Below are positions 1-13,009 of a stretch of 64,000 nucleotides of DNA, in pieces; position 1 is the stretch's first letter; each line of letters begins with the position of its first letter. The position numbers and the translations under genes were made by a program. This stretch comes from Paracentrotus lividus (lineage: Eukaryota; Echinodermata; Echinoidea; Camarodonta; Echinidae): NCBI GenBank assembly GCA_940671915.1, contig CALNVZ010003433.1, forward strand, positions 20,961,286 through 21,025,285, written 5' to 3'. A model generated the notes under the pieces. The model was not told the origin of the DNA. It searched no databases and saw nothing but the letters and a program-made list of their open reading frames with translations.

Positions 1-986
1 GAAGAAACCTTACAATTGACCTTCCATTATGGTGGCTACCATTTAAAAAATAAAAGTCTCGTTCACATAATTTAACCTATTAATTATAATTTAACCTATT
101 AAATATTAAGTCACATATGACCCATGATAGAGTAAATAAATTATTGCGTATATTATCGCATCAAAAATCAAATTGTATCCGATATGTTAATAACAATTTC
201 TGCATGGGAGTTTGAATTATTTAAAGGGGTAAATCTTAATATTTCTGCCAAATATCCTAAGAAGGCAGTGATATCTATTGGTTCAAATCTAACTGACATT
301 CTTTTTTAAATCATGCACATTTTCCTCTAGGAACACCTTGTAATGTTCAAATATATACATGTAACTGTACCATTATCACTACAAACTTTTGCTTTAATGC
401 AACTAATAAACTGCCATTTTACCACTTCTACTCCTAATTGCTGCTACTTTCCAATTACTACGGCTACCTTTCATATCATTCCTTTTTTTCTAGCAGTATC
501 AAGTGTACCTTTCTTCATCCATCTACTTAGTTTTCTACCATAACTTTTCACTGTATCTGATAATCCCTATATCTATGTGAATAGTGAGGGAAACTACAGA
601 GTGCCGAGAATGTGATATAAGACCAATTTCCTGGGAAATACCTGCCAACGAATAGTTCAGAACTTGTATGTGAATTGGTTTCTTGAGAAGGGGTCCTGAA
701 TGAAATAGTCAAACAATCAGCATGATTGACTTATATCAATGAATTAAAAATTCAGCTTGATTTAATCGTATTAACAAGTCATGTCGATATCACCAAATTT
801 TATTTATGGAACTTATGGCAGATTTGCCTTTTACTAAAAAAGTTATCCAATAGATTCTAATACTAAACTTAACTACTACTACTACAACTACTACAACAAT
901 TAATCTAAGACAAATTGGCACAGACCTTTGACCAAAGTTACTTTACTATTAGGTATATCCCTACATATCAATCCCATTAAAAAGTA

Positions 987-1301
987 TGGCCCGTATTCTC
1001 AAAGATGTTTGAAGGTAAGCCATAGTTTAGAAATGTGGTTAAATTATGGCTAGTAAAATGGGACACAATCTTGAACAGTAGATGTTTGATCTCTCAAGAT
1101 TTTTGGTACTGAAACCATTCAAAACTGCCTGGGAATGATAAGTACAAAATGATTCCCTAACAATTAAAGCACGATTCCAGAATCCAGTAAACGTGTAAGG
1201 AACATAACAACATAGACAGATTATGTCACATTTTGCTCCCTATAGTTAAACCACAGATTTAGGCATTGGCTTAACTTAAGACACCTTTGTGAATTTGGGC
1301 C
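987..1301. mobile_element. MITE-like element, GGCCCGTATTCTCAAAG ends
   Basis: The left end GGCCCGTATTCTCAAAG is mirrored by CTTTGTGAATTTGGGCC at the right. Both are flanked by TAT, a possible target duplication. It is about 315 bp with no coding capacity. Its ends resemble other elements here that begin GGGCCC...TTCTC or TTTC, so it is probably a non-autonomous DNA transposon. Confidence 0.65.
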
Positions 1302-1997
1302 TATGTCTCTACACAAGTTAATCCAGATGAAATCAAATTAATTTAGTTAAAGCATGCAAATGAGATCCACATTCAACCCAAATAAGAGTATTAGGACAAC
1401 ATACAGAAAGCACCCCATGCCCAATCACGAGCATAGTTAATGCAGTAAGATCACTGTAATCCTTGAGTAAATATGAGTAAAAAGTGGCTGTAATACTACC
1501 ATGCTTTTCAATATTCTACATGATCTTTTAAAGAATAAAGTCATATTCAATTTCCTAATTTCAGCCTTTTGTCCTTCTCTCAAAAATGGTTAATTTATGT
1601 TTTTAAATATTGATAACACCAGATTATAATACTGGTTACAATTCAAGTTTTAATCACTTTTTTAATTGATAGTCTTTTGTGAAAAAAATCTCCCACCCCA
1701 AACATGTGAAGACTGCTTTTATAACACACAAGTTAGAACATAAATAGTTTTTGTAAACCACTGTTCAATTTTTACAATTGTAAATATCCTATTTCTCATA
1801 TTTTAAAAAAGATTTCAGATTCATTTGAGAAATTAATAAATGACTAAAACACCTATCAAAAGTGATTTAAATCCCATGAAAATATTCCTTTTGTACCTCA
1901 TACAAAGATTTAATACATCACATCTCATTTTAGATGCAACATACTTTAATGCATGAAATAGTGCATTAACTGGGTGGCAGCGGTGGGATTCAATAAG

Positions 1998-2128
1998 GGG
2001 GCCCTGTTTCACAAAACCCATTCTCTATTGTGAATGTTATAAGCTACTGAAGACACTGCCTTGGATTGGCTGTGCAGAAAAATTTGTGGAACTTGTTCTT
2101 CTTAACAGGTTTCTTGAAACAGAGCCCT
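1998..2128. mobile_element. MITE-like element, GGGCCCTGTTTCACAAAACC ends
   Basis: This 131 bp segment begins GGGCCCTGTTTCACAAAACC and ends GGTTTCTTGAAACAGAGCCC, an imperfect terminal inverted repeat. There is no coding capacity. It lies 160 bases downstream of W17. Confidence 0.65.
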
Positions 2129-2288
2129 GATTGTCACAGATTTTCTCATGCATGAGGCAAGATTCCCATGTTGGATGTCCAGAAAAACCATTCCCAGGCC
2201 AAGAAAAACCACTAGCAGATATAAAAAGGGTAAGAGGATTTGAAGGAAAATCTCTCCTTTTTTGGGAGTGAAATAGACGGAAGAATAC

Positions 2289-2387
2289 CTTCTGATCATG
2301 GTTGAATTACGTCTGTGCCACTGAGTCATGTTAAAGATTTGAGGGCCAGACGGTTGGCCATCAATGTACAATGGTGGCCTACAAGAC
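2289..2387 (-). CDS. KCNMA1: Slo1 exon W17: linker, RPPLYIDGQPSGPQ to RRNSTMIR
   Basis: The 99-base exon, phase 2 at both ends, completes Arg from W16 and reads SCRPPLYIDGQPSGPQIFNM, TQWHRRNSTMIR, then AG. The acceptor is tttgttgaggcag and the donor is gtattc. HRRNS fits a protein kinase A site. The family's next landmark, YDSTGMFHW at the start of RCK2, is not found downstream in the window, so the next exon lies left of base 1. Confidence 0.8.
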
Positions 2388-3968
2388 CTGCCTCAACAAA
2401 CACGTTGAAACACGGGCCAACCGACACCACAGAAGAGGGAGAGGTTAAGGAGAGGGATAGATAAGAGATTAATAGGAAACCATCAAGGAACGACAAAGGA
2501 ACATTGGGGCGTACCTTAATGATGAGTTTCTCAGTGACTTATTAAAATTTCTATCAAAATCAAAACCACAGGACAATGACACAGAATAAATATCAATTCA
2601 AATTTATAATAAACCTTTTTCCAAATAAGAAATGAACTTGTACAGTAATCATATTTATCACTCCAATACTCCACTGATAAATCAATTACAACTTAATATT
2701 ATGGAATGAAATAAACAAACTAAAAGATACAAAAACATGAAGTTAAGTGTACTTCCACAAAAAAAAACAAATGTCAGTTTATAACAATATTTATCGGGAA
2801 AAAAAGCTTTTTCAGATGGACATGTAAATTCTATGACTGTCAAAATGTTTGCAATAATTATAGCAAAATAATCCTGAAATGAAACATGATTCTCTGTTTA
2901 ATTCAGCAAATGAAAGCCTGCTTCTGATTGAATAATCATAGATAATGAAATTGGAATTAAAATGTGAGCCTTTCAATGAATATATTAACTTTATCAAATG
3001 AGGACTTGTTGAACATGGAGTCTTCTATGTGACAAATATAATGACACAAGCACTTGAATATTATGTATGTATTCATGTATGTAAATAACCAAATAAGATG
3101 ACCCAATCATATACAAAGATGAATGACCCTGTTATAGCATGGAGTGCTTGATTGCCATGATATTAGTGATGCAATTCATAGAGATATGTAATTTCAATGT
3201 ATTCTGTCAATTTTGATTTTATACAATCCTACTTTTATCTATTATATTCTTAAGATCCTTTTATAATAATATAATAATATAAAATAAAACAAAGAGTTTA
3301 ACTTCTAAAAGAGATACTACTCTCTCTGGCACTCTTAATATTGATTGCTCTGTGGCTCCAAAAGCTCTCAGCTACTACATATATAATTATCAGAACTTGA
3401 TATACTAGTACTAACACCAAATACAATGATATTCCAAGATCTTAATAGGGTTACTTGAACTGTAGTTTAACGTCAATAGTGGATCTAGCATCAACTCTGA
3501 CTAAGAATTGTATTTTTTTGTATAAGCCAATATTTTCGTGTCCAGATATTTTCACGATTTTGGACTAGTTGGGGAAATTTGCGAGAGCAAAATTTCACGA
3601 TTTTGGTGATGATTTCATTACTATAAATAGCCTTGTATTGAAGTGGAAATTTTCGCGAAGACCAACTCGCGAAATTCGTAAAGTCACCGCGAAAATAACC
3701 ACTAAAAGAGTTGCTATTGTCCCCAGACAATGGGGCCAATTAAATGCTTTGCCAGAGCTGGTGCTGCATCCACACCTGAGCTGCCATAGAAACCTACATC
3801 TTATTGAGGCATCTGTATCTCTAGTTATTTCTTCGGATGGTAAAATAAAGTAAACATGTTCTACCGAGAAAGATATTTTCATCCACATCTTTAAAATTTT
3901 GCAAGAATTTTCACAAATGAAGAGAAGGTAAATTTCACACTCTAGATAATAATAAAATAATGCCATAC
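2388..3968 (-). other. Slo1 intron W16/W17
   Basis: AT-rich intron with one repeat copy (3,526 to 3,705). The rest is unremarkable. Confidence 0.75.
3526..3705. repeat. TTTCGCG/CGCGAAA interspersed repeat copy
   Basis: The segment has repeated TTTTCACGATTTTGG and TTTCGCGAA motifs and a central CTATAAATAGCCTTGTA. A diverged relative lies at about 25,585 to 25,720 (GATTTTGGACTAGG, then GAATAGCCTTATAATGAA). An inverted relative lies at about 49,120 to 49,285 (CTAACCTAGTCCGAAATCG). A shared ancestor explains all three. I take it as a non-autonomous DNA element. Confidence 0.55.
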
Positions 3969-4041
3969 CTTTCTTGTAGTTGCATTCCATTTGTTTTTCC
4001 ACCGCCTCCTGCAGTCCCCAAGTTTGATGGAACGGCTAGTG
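3969..4041 (-). CDS. KCNMA1: Slo1 exon W16: Gly-rich linker exon with two possible acceptors
   Basis: From the acceptor at 4,042 (ctctctctacag) the exon reads ALAVPSNLGTAGGGGKTNGM, QLQE, then AG of an Arg codon. A second AG (tgacattttag) 24 bases upstream would extend the exon to 4,065 in the same frame, adding eight residues (VDLSSLST). Both keep the phase-1 entry. The exit changes to phase 2, so this exon cannot be skipped without loss of frame. It is likely constitutive. The donor is gtatgg. Confidence 0.78.
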
Positions 4042-4065
4042 CTGTAGAGAGAGAGGATAGATCGA

Positions 4066-7000
4066 CTAAAATGTCAGTAAATCGGATTTCATTTGCAGTG
4101 CTTTTAGCATTAGCCAGCTTTAAATCTACTCTTATATTGTGCAATTTTTTGCTATATTTTCGACAAATTCTATCTACATTGTAGCTTTAAAGCATTTTTA
4201 TTGGAATTTTTTTTCTATTGTAAATTGCGTTACTAAGCTTGATCTTAATTAAAGCAGACAGTTAGGTAAATATTAACTAAGGACTATCATATTTTTTCTT
4301 TTTAAAGAAACCAAATTTGACACACCAGGAAATAAATGCAAAGTAGTCTCATCCAAATGGTTTCATTTTTTAGTTTTAGTACCTTTGTTATAAAAATTAT
4401 CCCATTAACATTTTCCCTTTTTGAATATCAATAACATAATTGTTATATCATTATCATTACCTTTACTATCATCATTTGGTACCATTGCTATACTATTATA
4501 ATATTTCCCTACCTATTTTGAATTACCATTTACTATAAATATTTTCTTTTTTACAGTGATATTACTTCTATCGTACAGTTAAAATATATGGAGCTTGGAG
4601 CTTATAAATAGCATCCACTACCAGTATACCATTGCAGTTACTTTGGGAAAGAGTATGTGTACTCAAATAAAAATTCGGGCTTATGAGCAAATACTCAAGA
4701 TGATATTTAATCATAGTTATGGAGATGTCATGGAGATGAGTGAGATAAATGAATGAAAGAAAATATCTTAGTTTGATAAAAGCCATGAAGGAAATGCTTT
4801 AAAAAAAATCATGTAAATAAATAAATATATTCAAAAATAATATATCAAATAATAATAAACAAATGACACCATTTCTCCTATACAAAAGTACATTCCTGCC
4901 CTTAAAAACCAATATACAAATAAACCTATACAAAGCACTTAGTAAGTATTTGAAAACTCATACAAAAACGAAAAATATAAAGCATAAAACTATATATGAT
5001 GTTGAGTAAATATATTTCACAACAGGTAATAGAAGCTAATAATTTAAAGATATGATTGTAAATTATCCATGTCTACAGTGTAAGTAAATGTTCGAAATGA
5101 GATATCATAGCATGCATATACATGTATTATACAAGTATATTTGAGACAGCCATTACAATATTTGAATGTGAATTAGATATTACTCTGGCAAAAGTATCAC
5201 GGGTCATGTGTGGAAATAAAATGTTTGAGTTAACCTGAATTTAGGGAAATTTGTAAATGACATTTGTCTTGAAACTACTTGATCAGCTGATATCCAGATT
5301 TTTCATATTTACACTTAACTTAAAACAAAATCAAATATGAGAAAAATATACAATTGCAAGAATTAATTGCAAGAATGAAAAAAATATACATATAAAAAGT
5401 TAAAAGAACAATTACAAAATTATACATTTAATAATAATTAAATAACAAAAACAAACACGAAAAAATTTGGCAAACATGAAATATTAACTGAAAAAAAAAA
5501 TAATAGAATATATGTCTCAGCTCTTGGTTTTATTTTATAATAAACTAAGGGGTAAATGGTATACAAAAAAATAAAACATATGTGGTATATGAAATTTATT
5601 TAATAATTTGTAGAACAAGTAAATACAGGTACATGTACAAGGTTTGTCAGTTTTTGCTATATTACTATATGAGTATACAGTCATGTACTTCTACACTCTG
5701 TGTAAAAATATATATGTACGTGTATGACATCGTCATATATGCTAACATTGTGGCAACTTGTGGAATGTTTGCGTTGATGTGTACAAAACCAGTGTAAAAA
5801 ATTAATTCATTGTATTGGCCGCTGTCATTTCGAAACAACTTGTAAACAGTTCACAGTTACACACATGGTGCCACAATGTACAAATATTATGACAATAATG
5901 TGCTACATTTGGTACGACAAATGGGTTAAGAAGCATGTTCATGCATACTTTTATTACTAAGGTAACATGTTTTTATCTAATGCATACAAATGCATAAGTT
6001 CACACATCAGAGATGAACCATTATGTGTCAAAGCCACATGTGAAAAAGTACTGTATGTGAAAATTTAGAACATTTCTTTGACTCGGTGTTTGTGCAGCAT
6101 GCACACTGTGGAACTGTGTTGTACATTCACATGTGCAAATAACAAACTGTACATTGGCTCGTCCACATTAATGCCATTGTGTGACCACAGTACATCAATA
6201 TCTTATGTGAAACAGTGTGTGAATTGCCTAGAGCATTACTTTGATTTTTGTGCAGTAGGTAGGTTCTTGTTTTGTTTTTTTTTCCTTCAGGATAGTAATG
6301 TGTTTTATCCTATGCAAAGCATGACTCTGTCATGTCTCCACGCATTTGACCACATAATAACATTGTGTATCACAGTTTTGTCATCAATACCCTATATCTG
6401 TTTTGAGCATAAGTTTATCTCCACGTAAAGGAGCTTATACCATAAAGGTAAAGGTAACTCTATATACTAAAGGACATTATATACATCTATCCAGCACTCA
6501 AAACGTGGCTTATAATTGTATGTTTGCATAGTCATTTGAAACCCTCTCATTGTGACATATATCCACTATGCATTGGAAACATTTCAGAAGGGGCTGCGCA
6601 CAACAATGAATTGCTGAGTGATACTTGGCATACAGCAGTATCATACAGTATCATACAGCAGTAAAGGTAGACTTTCACAGGGGAAACTGATTCTACCATG
6701 CATATACTAATACATGTATATTGATTTGTGGGTGTATATATCAAGATAATTATACATTGTAAATGTAGCTGACTCTCCACTATGACTTCGCACTAGAATA
6801 TAGCAATGTACGTGTGACACTGTTGAAGCACACTATCATAACAGGATGAACTAATTATTCCATGTAGTCATAAATGTACATAAAATTATATTTTGTTGAC
6901 ATCTCAAAAGGGGTTGTACACCACAATTATTCACATATGCATACCGCGAGCATGCATATATCCATGATTATCCATTAAGTAATGCATGTTGACATCTGAT

Positions 7001-7248
7001 ATGGGATGGTGCACCAAAAATATGTGACACTGTTCACAACTGGGGGTACTGCTTCTAGCGTGCATATATTCAAGGGTGTACACTGAAATATATTGGGGTG
7101 AGGTATATAGACATATATATTGTCTGCCGAGAGCTTAAAGGGCGTATATCACATTGTGTTACATGTATAATGCCTTTATGTCTCTAAGCAGACCATATGC
7201 TGTTGTTTTTACTAGAAGCGTGTTCCATCAATACATCCATTGCCTTAC
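4066..7248 (-). other. Slo1 intron W15/W16
   Basis: AT-rich to about 5.55 kb. From 5.6 to 7.2 kb the texture changes to many CACATGTG, TACATGTA and CATTGTG words, with three loosely related segments (see 6,575). I saw no exon here. Confidence 0.7.
6575..7045. repeat. Three diverged repeat segments
   Basis: Related phrases recur at about 6,577 (CATTTCAGAAGGGGCTGCGC), 6,898 (GACATCTCAAAAGGGGTTGT) and 6,990 (GACATCTGATATGGGATGGT). Each is followed by a CACAA- or CACCA-containing stretch. They look like old, diverged copies of one sequence. Confidence 0.4.
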
Positions 7249-7284
7249 CTGTATTACTCTCTGGTTCTGGTGAAGACGATTTCT
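7249..7284 (-). CDS. KCNMA1: Slo1 exon W15: 36-base microexon in the linker
   Basis: The segment encodes KSSSPEPESNT after completing a Lys codon, and ends with one base of a Gly codon (phase 1 at both ends). The acceptor is gaacgtaacag, with a pyrimidine-rich stretch further upstream, and the donor gtaagg is strong. Its small size makes it a microexon candidate of the type common in neuronal channel genes. The acceptor is the weaker part of the evidence. Confidence 0.66.
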
Positions 7285-8329
7285 CTGTTACGTTCATTTC
7301 AAATGATGAAACAACAGTATAAATAGAAATCAGAGCCTTATCAGATACCATACGCTCTTTATATAAATAGGCTATGCTAACAATCTGTACGATATAATTT
7401 AATTTGCATTTATAATGGTATAATCTTTCATTTTCATGTTGAAATGAAAATTTTTAGATCATGAAGTAAAATAAACTTGCAAGCATCAAGCAAAATTCTT
7501 TATTTATGTATTCAACAACAAAAATGTTTGCAAATGCTTCATTTTTCCCTTCTCTATTTGTTGTTTATTCCCACTAAAGTATTTACAAAGAGCAGAGAAA
7601 ATTGAGAAGATTGTTTACAGAGGGACCAACCATCCAAACTATTTCATGTAGTATTTATTATCAGCTTAGAATATTACTGCTGAAAAGAGACAATGCCAAT
7701 GCAAAGCAAGAAGGTAAATTCAATTCAAGAGTGTATATTGGTACACAAAAAAAAGTTTGCACCAAACTTCATAGTTTCCATTCATTTTTTCACTGTAACT
7801 AATCCTTAACTTATAGGTTGATTTCATATACTACAAATAGTTTTTAGGTGGTGGATCCCCTGGTAGTCTTAAGTAGATTTAGAAAGAAGCATTATCCTAT
7901 AATCTCTCATTTAACAAATCAATATCTTAGAAGATGCATTAACAACATGTACTCTATCAGATTTAATCCATGCCTAAAATATCAATATGCCTTATCTATG
8001 ATTAAAAATACAACCATCCTATATAATGACTCATGAATTCCTCAATTCCACTAAGTTTAATGTAAGAATCATACTTTCTGGAGACAATGGGTTGAATTAA
8101 AATATCAAAATAGTTTCTGGTTCACATTTGAATGATTTCTTGCCCACTTCCAAATCCATCCATGTACAAATCAATCCCTTCCCCCAAAAAATACATTCTA
8201 GAAAATTTTGCATAGAATGTAGAACTAAAAGTAAGTCCTAATAGATTAGAACAGTATTTATCCAGGTATTCAAAGGGTTAAAATAAACTAGTATTAAAAC
8301 CACTTTCATGTGCATTCTATTGTGCTTAC
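7285..8329 (-). other. Slo1 intron W14/W15
   Basis: AT-rich, with no repeat or exon I can support. Confidence 0.7.
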
Positions 8330-8392
8330 TCTGTCTGGTTGTCGAACTTGGTATCAAAGGTGCATTATTTGAATCTGTGTTTGAGGTAGATT
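8330..8392 (-). CDS. KCNMA1: Slo1 exon W14: short linker cassette
   Basis: This 63-base exon, phase 1 at both ends, encodes ESTSNTDSNNAPLIPSSTTRQ and one base of the next codon. The acceptor is tttcatcttccag and the donor is gtaagc, both good. It is Asn/Ser/Thr-rich. It keeps frame with W13 and W15, or can be skipped. Confidence 0.78.
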
Positions 8393-9491
8393 CTGGAAGA
8401 TGAAAGTGGGGAGAAGAAAGACTACACCTAACGACTAGAAAGCTTCAGATCTTGTTCATTGCGTGCTTTATATCTTGGACTAGAAAAGCATATTTTGCTA
8501 GAAAAGAGAGTGCAAGCCTATATCAACAAGATTTTTGTTTTGATTTTTACAATATAACTGCTTAAACTATTTCTGTATGCAACATCACTAGATGCTGCTA
8601 CCTCAAATAAAGCATTGGAATTAGAGGTTGGCATTGCTGAAATTTATGTTCATTAGAATATCAAGAATATACAGATAATGAGATTAAGCAAGAAGAAAAA
8701 TCAGGAATAAATGAGAGAATAAAATAGTTATCATCACACATTCTTATATTGGTTTGATATTGTCGTCATGATGCACATCACCTGTATATCATGTAATAAA
8801 CATGCCAAAAGGGTGATACCATATTCAAATAGGGAGTTCATCTGTTCACCATGGTGGAGGGACAGAAAATGTTTTTTTTTTTATCAATGACCATTCATGT
8901 AGTGATCGTATGAGAGGGGTAACTAGTATGTATGTGTGGGTAGGTGTGTTTGACTGATGTACCACATCATACATGTACTCTGATGAGAACTTGGAGATGA
9001 TTTTTCAACGAATGTGTGATCTCAAAAATGAGTAGGCGAGAAGAGGAGAGATAGAGAGGGAGATAGAGAGCAAGACAGAGAGAGAGAGAAAGAGAGCGTT
9101 GGAGAAAATAGTTGCAAGAGATATTACACAAAGAGGAAAAATAGAATAGCTTAAGAGAGCGAAGACCGGATATGAAGAATGGAAAGATGAAAGTGATGTA
9201 GTGAAAGAGAGAAATAGGAAAAAGAGTGCAAGATAGAGATGGATAGATAGAGGGCAGAAAAAAAGGAAGTAAAGAGAAAGAAGGGGAAAGAGAGAGGAAT
9301 ATACAAAAAGTTCCTTAAAATACTTTTCGACTGAAAAAAAAGAGAAAAAATTACAACATTTCACATTAAAGAGGAGAAAAGAGAACTGCAGGATGAAAAA
9401 TAGTATAAAGACAGCTTCTTGGATGGACAGAAGAGTAGAAAAATGTCTGCATGAAGATGGGAGCTGAAGAAGATGGAAGGAAAGTTCTTAC
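8393..9491 (-). other. Slo1 intron W13/W14
   Basis: Unremarkable to 9.0 kb, then a purine-rich block (9,036 to 9,330). Confidence 0.7.
9036..9330. repeat. GA-rich low-complexity tract
   Basis: Nearly all purine on the plus strand, with GAGAGA and AAGAGA runs. On the transcribed strand it is a long CT-rich tract downstream of exon W13. It makes long frames in pyrimidine-rich reading that are not genes. Confidence 0.85.
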
Positions 9492-9635
9492 CATCCATTG
9501 TCGGGGTCTGTTCTTGCATAGGTATGTTTTCCCCGTTGGATGCTGCGGGCACGGTAGTCGTGACTACAGAAGATCGAGTGGCAGAAAAGGACACGTGGAG
9601 AGAGGGAGGGCAAGGGTCGCCATTAGTAGGGGACA
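9492..9635 (-). CDS. KCNMA1: Slo1 exon W13: Ser/Thr-rich linker cassette
   Basis: The 144-base exon, phase 1 at both ends, encodes VSPTNGDPCPPSLHVSFSAT, RSSVVTTTVPAASNGENIPM, QEQTPTMD, then G. The acceptor is tctggatatttag and the donor is gtaaga. It is GC-richer than its intron and rich in Ser, Thr, Pro and Ala, with no similarity I recognise. This fits a disordered segment of the RCK1 to RCK2 linker. Confidence 0.82.
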
Positions 9636-12591
9636 CTAAATATCCAGAACGAAAATAAAAAACAGAGAGGCGGCACGAACAACAAGACAACGACGACATA
9701 CCACAAAAATGCACAGACAGAGTGAGGCAATGAGCGGTCGTCAGGAATGGGGTCAAAGACGTGAGATGGAGAGCAAGAAATAAACAAAAAAATACGGAAA
9801 ATAAAAGAGAAATAAAAGAGAAAAAACAATGGGATAATAATGAGAGGGAGAAATCAAAAGAGAAAGTTTTGCCAACTGGATTTTACACAAGCATCATTTT
9901 TTTTTTTTTTACATAATTGGACAACATGATGATGGTCATTGCAAAAGGCGAAGAGTTCCTTATTTGCGAGTCGAATTTGATCGTGTGAAGTGCAGTCATG
10001 TGAGGTAATAGCTGTTTTCTGATTGGTGAAGCATGCATTTTCAAATAAACCCAAGTCGGGAAGAAGGCAGTGTTTAATCCTCATTGAAAATAAAGTATAG
10101 GGGGAAAAGTGTGAGGTATCAACAGATTCTGATTAACAAAGTCATGAAGATGTGTGAATCTATCGAACTAATAATCAAAGAAAACCAAAGCTTTCAGCCC
10201 CAATACCCCCTAAAAATGACTGCAGTTTTCACATTTTAAAGTGGTGGAAATACATAAGCATGTCATGTTTCATATTTTAAGAGAGGATTGAGATATTTCA
10301 TATTTCATGGAATTGAAGATTCCCCTTCATTTTACTAATAATACCATACATTACAAAGAGCTTTTCATTTTTTCATGGGTCATAGGGCAACAAACTTAAT
10401 TGGAAAAAATAAGTCAAATATACTTGTGCATATTTTCATTCAAAATTCTGCATTAAATTAGTTCCACTTGGAACCAATCAGGACAGATTCATCATAGAGA
10501 CCATATATAATTGAGATATATCAAGTGAACAAACTATATGGAATATATGTTTTGAGCTTTTTGGGGAGTTGGTTGTACTTCTTTCAAAAGCTGAACATTA
10601 TATAAGAGATTAAATCATACAAAATGATAAAAAAATATATAAAAAAACATTTATCAGCAAAATGGTAACAAAGCAGCAGCATTCTTTTCTTTAACGTTTT
10701 ATCATTCAAATGACACAATGCTTTCACTTTATTCCATAACATATTATTTTCTTGTTTAAACATCCCACTACCTGCTTGAAATCTTGTTTCTTTTTTGTTT
10801 AAGTATCGCTGATAATATACATCTTTTTTCTCGAATGAATCACAAATTTTATGTTTTTTTTACTCGTAGATTACAACCTCCCAAACTTTGGTTGTTTTAC
10901 ACAACTAAAAATAACTTTTTTTAATCAAGATTTTAAAGCAAGTAGGTAAAGAATAATGGGCCAAAAACTTTACAGGCAAATTAAAGACACAAAGAAGCAA
11001 CTTAAAATAATCTTAAATGTTGCAATGAATAACTCATGTGCATGTAACAGAATGTACACGTATAAGGTAGCTTATTGAGAATGATGTAACGTTTTAAATG
11101 AAATTACAGTTTTCTGTTTGAAATTACTTTACTATTCATAAATTTATAAATTAAAAGAGGCTTTAAATGTATAAACAGAAGGATTTTCTGCAATTAACTT
11201 TGTGTCCAAATAATCATTGCAATTGTTGCTTTTTCTTGCTTTGATTGCATGAATGCCTTAAAAGACAGCTGGGGTATCATGTATAATATACCTTCATAAT
11301 ACAGTATTGAAATTGGTGAGATCTTGTTCTTGTATGAATGAGAAGCATGTGCTGTAATTTATTTCCCATTTTGAACAGCTCTTTTAAATCATCCTTTGGG
11401 ATTTTTCTCGCTAATAAATCCTTTTCTTTCATATAGATATAAAAAAATTAAAGTCTAGCAACATCATTAATGAATTTCTCCCTTTTTTTCTGTGTCTGGG
11501 CAAGAACAACCCACCCTCCTGTACATTATCTCCTTCTAGAGTTACAACTCCGAAGTAACTATACTCCGTGAGGGGGGTATGCTGTCAGTTTTCTGAGGGA
11601 TACCTTTCACAAGGGGTAGCTGTATGATGGGGGGAGTCAATGTGTAAATTGTTCAAAAGGGAAAAGTCCTGAAATGTTTTCACTTTGTTCTGAATGGAGC
11701 CTATTATAACCAGATGAAACATATGAACATGATGCTAACATGCACCTACAATTCATCACCAACAAAAGCATTATGATAAGCCAAATGCTCAGGCAAGTAT
11801 ACAACAATAATAATAATGCACTTATAATACACCATTAATATCAACTGAGATATAAATGAGAACTATATATTAGGATAATAATTAGGATAACATTGAAACA
11901 AAATTATGAAAATAAACACATTGCTGAAATCATGAAACAATTTTATTCCCTCAAAGTTAAAGATGGTTACAACAAAGGAAAATAATAAATAAAATGCTAT
12001 ATTGTATTCTCTTCTTTAAGCCAGAGTACCTAAGTATATAGGAAATTGGCAGTAACAATAGAGTTGGTTAATATTATAGCAAATTTAATAAATCTAGCAT
12101 TGTGACTACTAGATACAAGTGATGATTCTGTTTCTATATCTTAAGAAATTTCTGCTTTTCTACAAAAACATGCAAGTAATGCTTTAAATATTTGTCTATC
12201 AAGAAGTTACAAATTAATGCTCTTTGCTCTCCAAAATTATCTCTTTTTACTACTAAAATTGATAACTTTTGTTATATAATTTACTTTATCTTTCTGCTAA
12301 AAACTGCACTAGTTTGCTAAGAGCATCTCTTAAAGTCAGCAACTGTTTTGTTTTGTTTTATGATTATGTGAGTACATTCAATCTTGCATTCAGTTAACTG
12401 TACAAGGTTATATTACTATTTAATGCTGGATTAAAGAATGTATCAGGCAACTTGGATTCATAATGGTAGTACAAACTCAGGCAGCAAAGCATTGTGGGTC
12501 AAAAAACAACTCAAAATGGTAAATGAGAAATATAACAAATGATTTGGAAAGGAACACAGCATGGAGCAACAAGATAGAAAAGATAGGAAAC
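9636..12591 (-). other. Slo1 intron W12/W13
   Basis: Starts purine-rich to 9.87 kb, with a T run at 9,898 to 9,910, then AT-rich. No exon or complete element seen. Confidence 0.7.
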
Positions 12592-12687
12592 CTGTTGATG
12601 ATGTGGGCGGCCGTTGCTTCTTCTTCTTTTGTCCGAAAATTCGGTTTTTGCGGACCGAGGACACGCGTCTTCTGTTGAGGTAGTCCG
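12592..12687 (-). CDS. KCNMA1: Slo1 exon W12: basic linker cassette after RCK1
   Basis: This 96-base exon, phase 1 at both ends, encodes ADYLNRRRVSSVRKNRIFGQ, KKKKQRPPTSST, then G. The acceptor is gtgtcttacag and the donor is gtttcc (non-consensus after GT, so weak). It is strongly basic. RRRVSS fits a protein kinase A site, and KKKKQR resembles the SPKKKQRNGG of the vertebrate linker. Position, phase and composition parallel the vertebrate alternative-splice site 2. Regulation by splicing or phosphorylation is inference. Confidence 0.82.
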
Positions 12688-13009
12688 CTGTAAGACACAG
12701 GGTGAAGATGGTGGTTTAAAGAGAGAAGAAAAGAAAATGAAGATGTTGTCTCTCTGTTATGGGGGAAAAATTAAGTTATTAGTTCATAGTGCGGGTGGCA
12801 TGCAAGGAGAGGGTGTTCTTGTAGTTATAGACATCGAGTTCAGGCGGGCGTGGGTGCATCATCTAAAACATTTCATCTCCATGCTGGGGAGGTACAAACT
12901 AAAATAAACAAAACGAGCGGTGCAATTAAATTTTTGAATAAAATCATACAGACATAACCATGCAGTTAATATAAGGTGAAAGAGACAATCTCTTCCACAT
13001 TGCAGGTAC

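Larger units (their letters stand above)
1..2288 (-). other. Slo1 intron after W17 (partial)
   Basis: AT-rich intron. It holds two short inverted-repeat elements (987 to 1,301 and 1,998 to 2,128) and nothing else I can support. I saw no RCK2 exon. Confidence 0.75.

Noticed and set aside
9361-9756. 131-codon minus-strand frame as a free-standing gene
   Set aside because: Only 9,492 to 9,635 is bounded by splice signals and in phase with Slo1. The rest is purine-rich intron.
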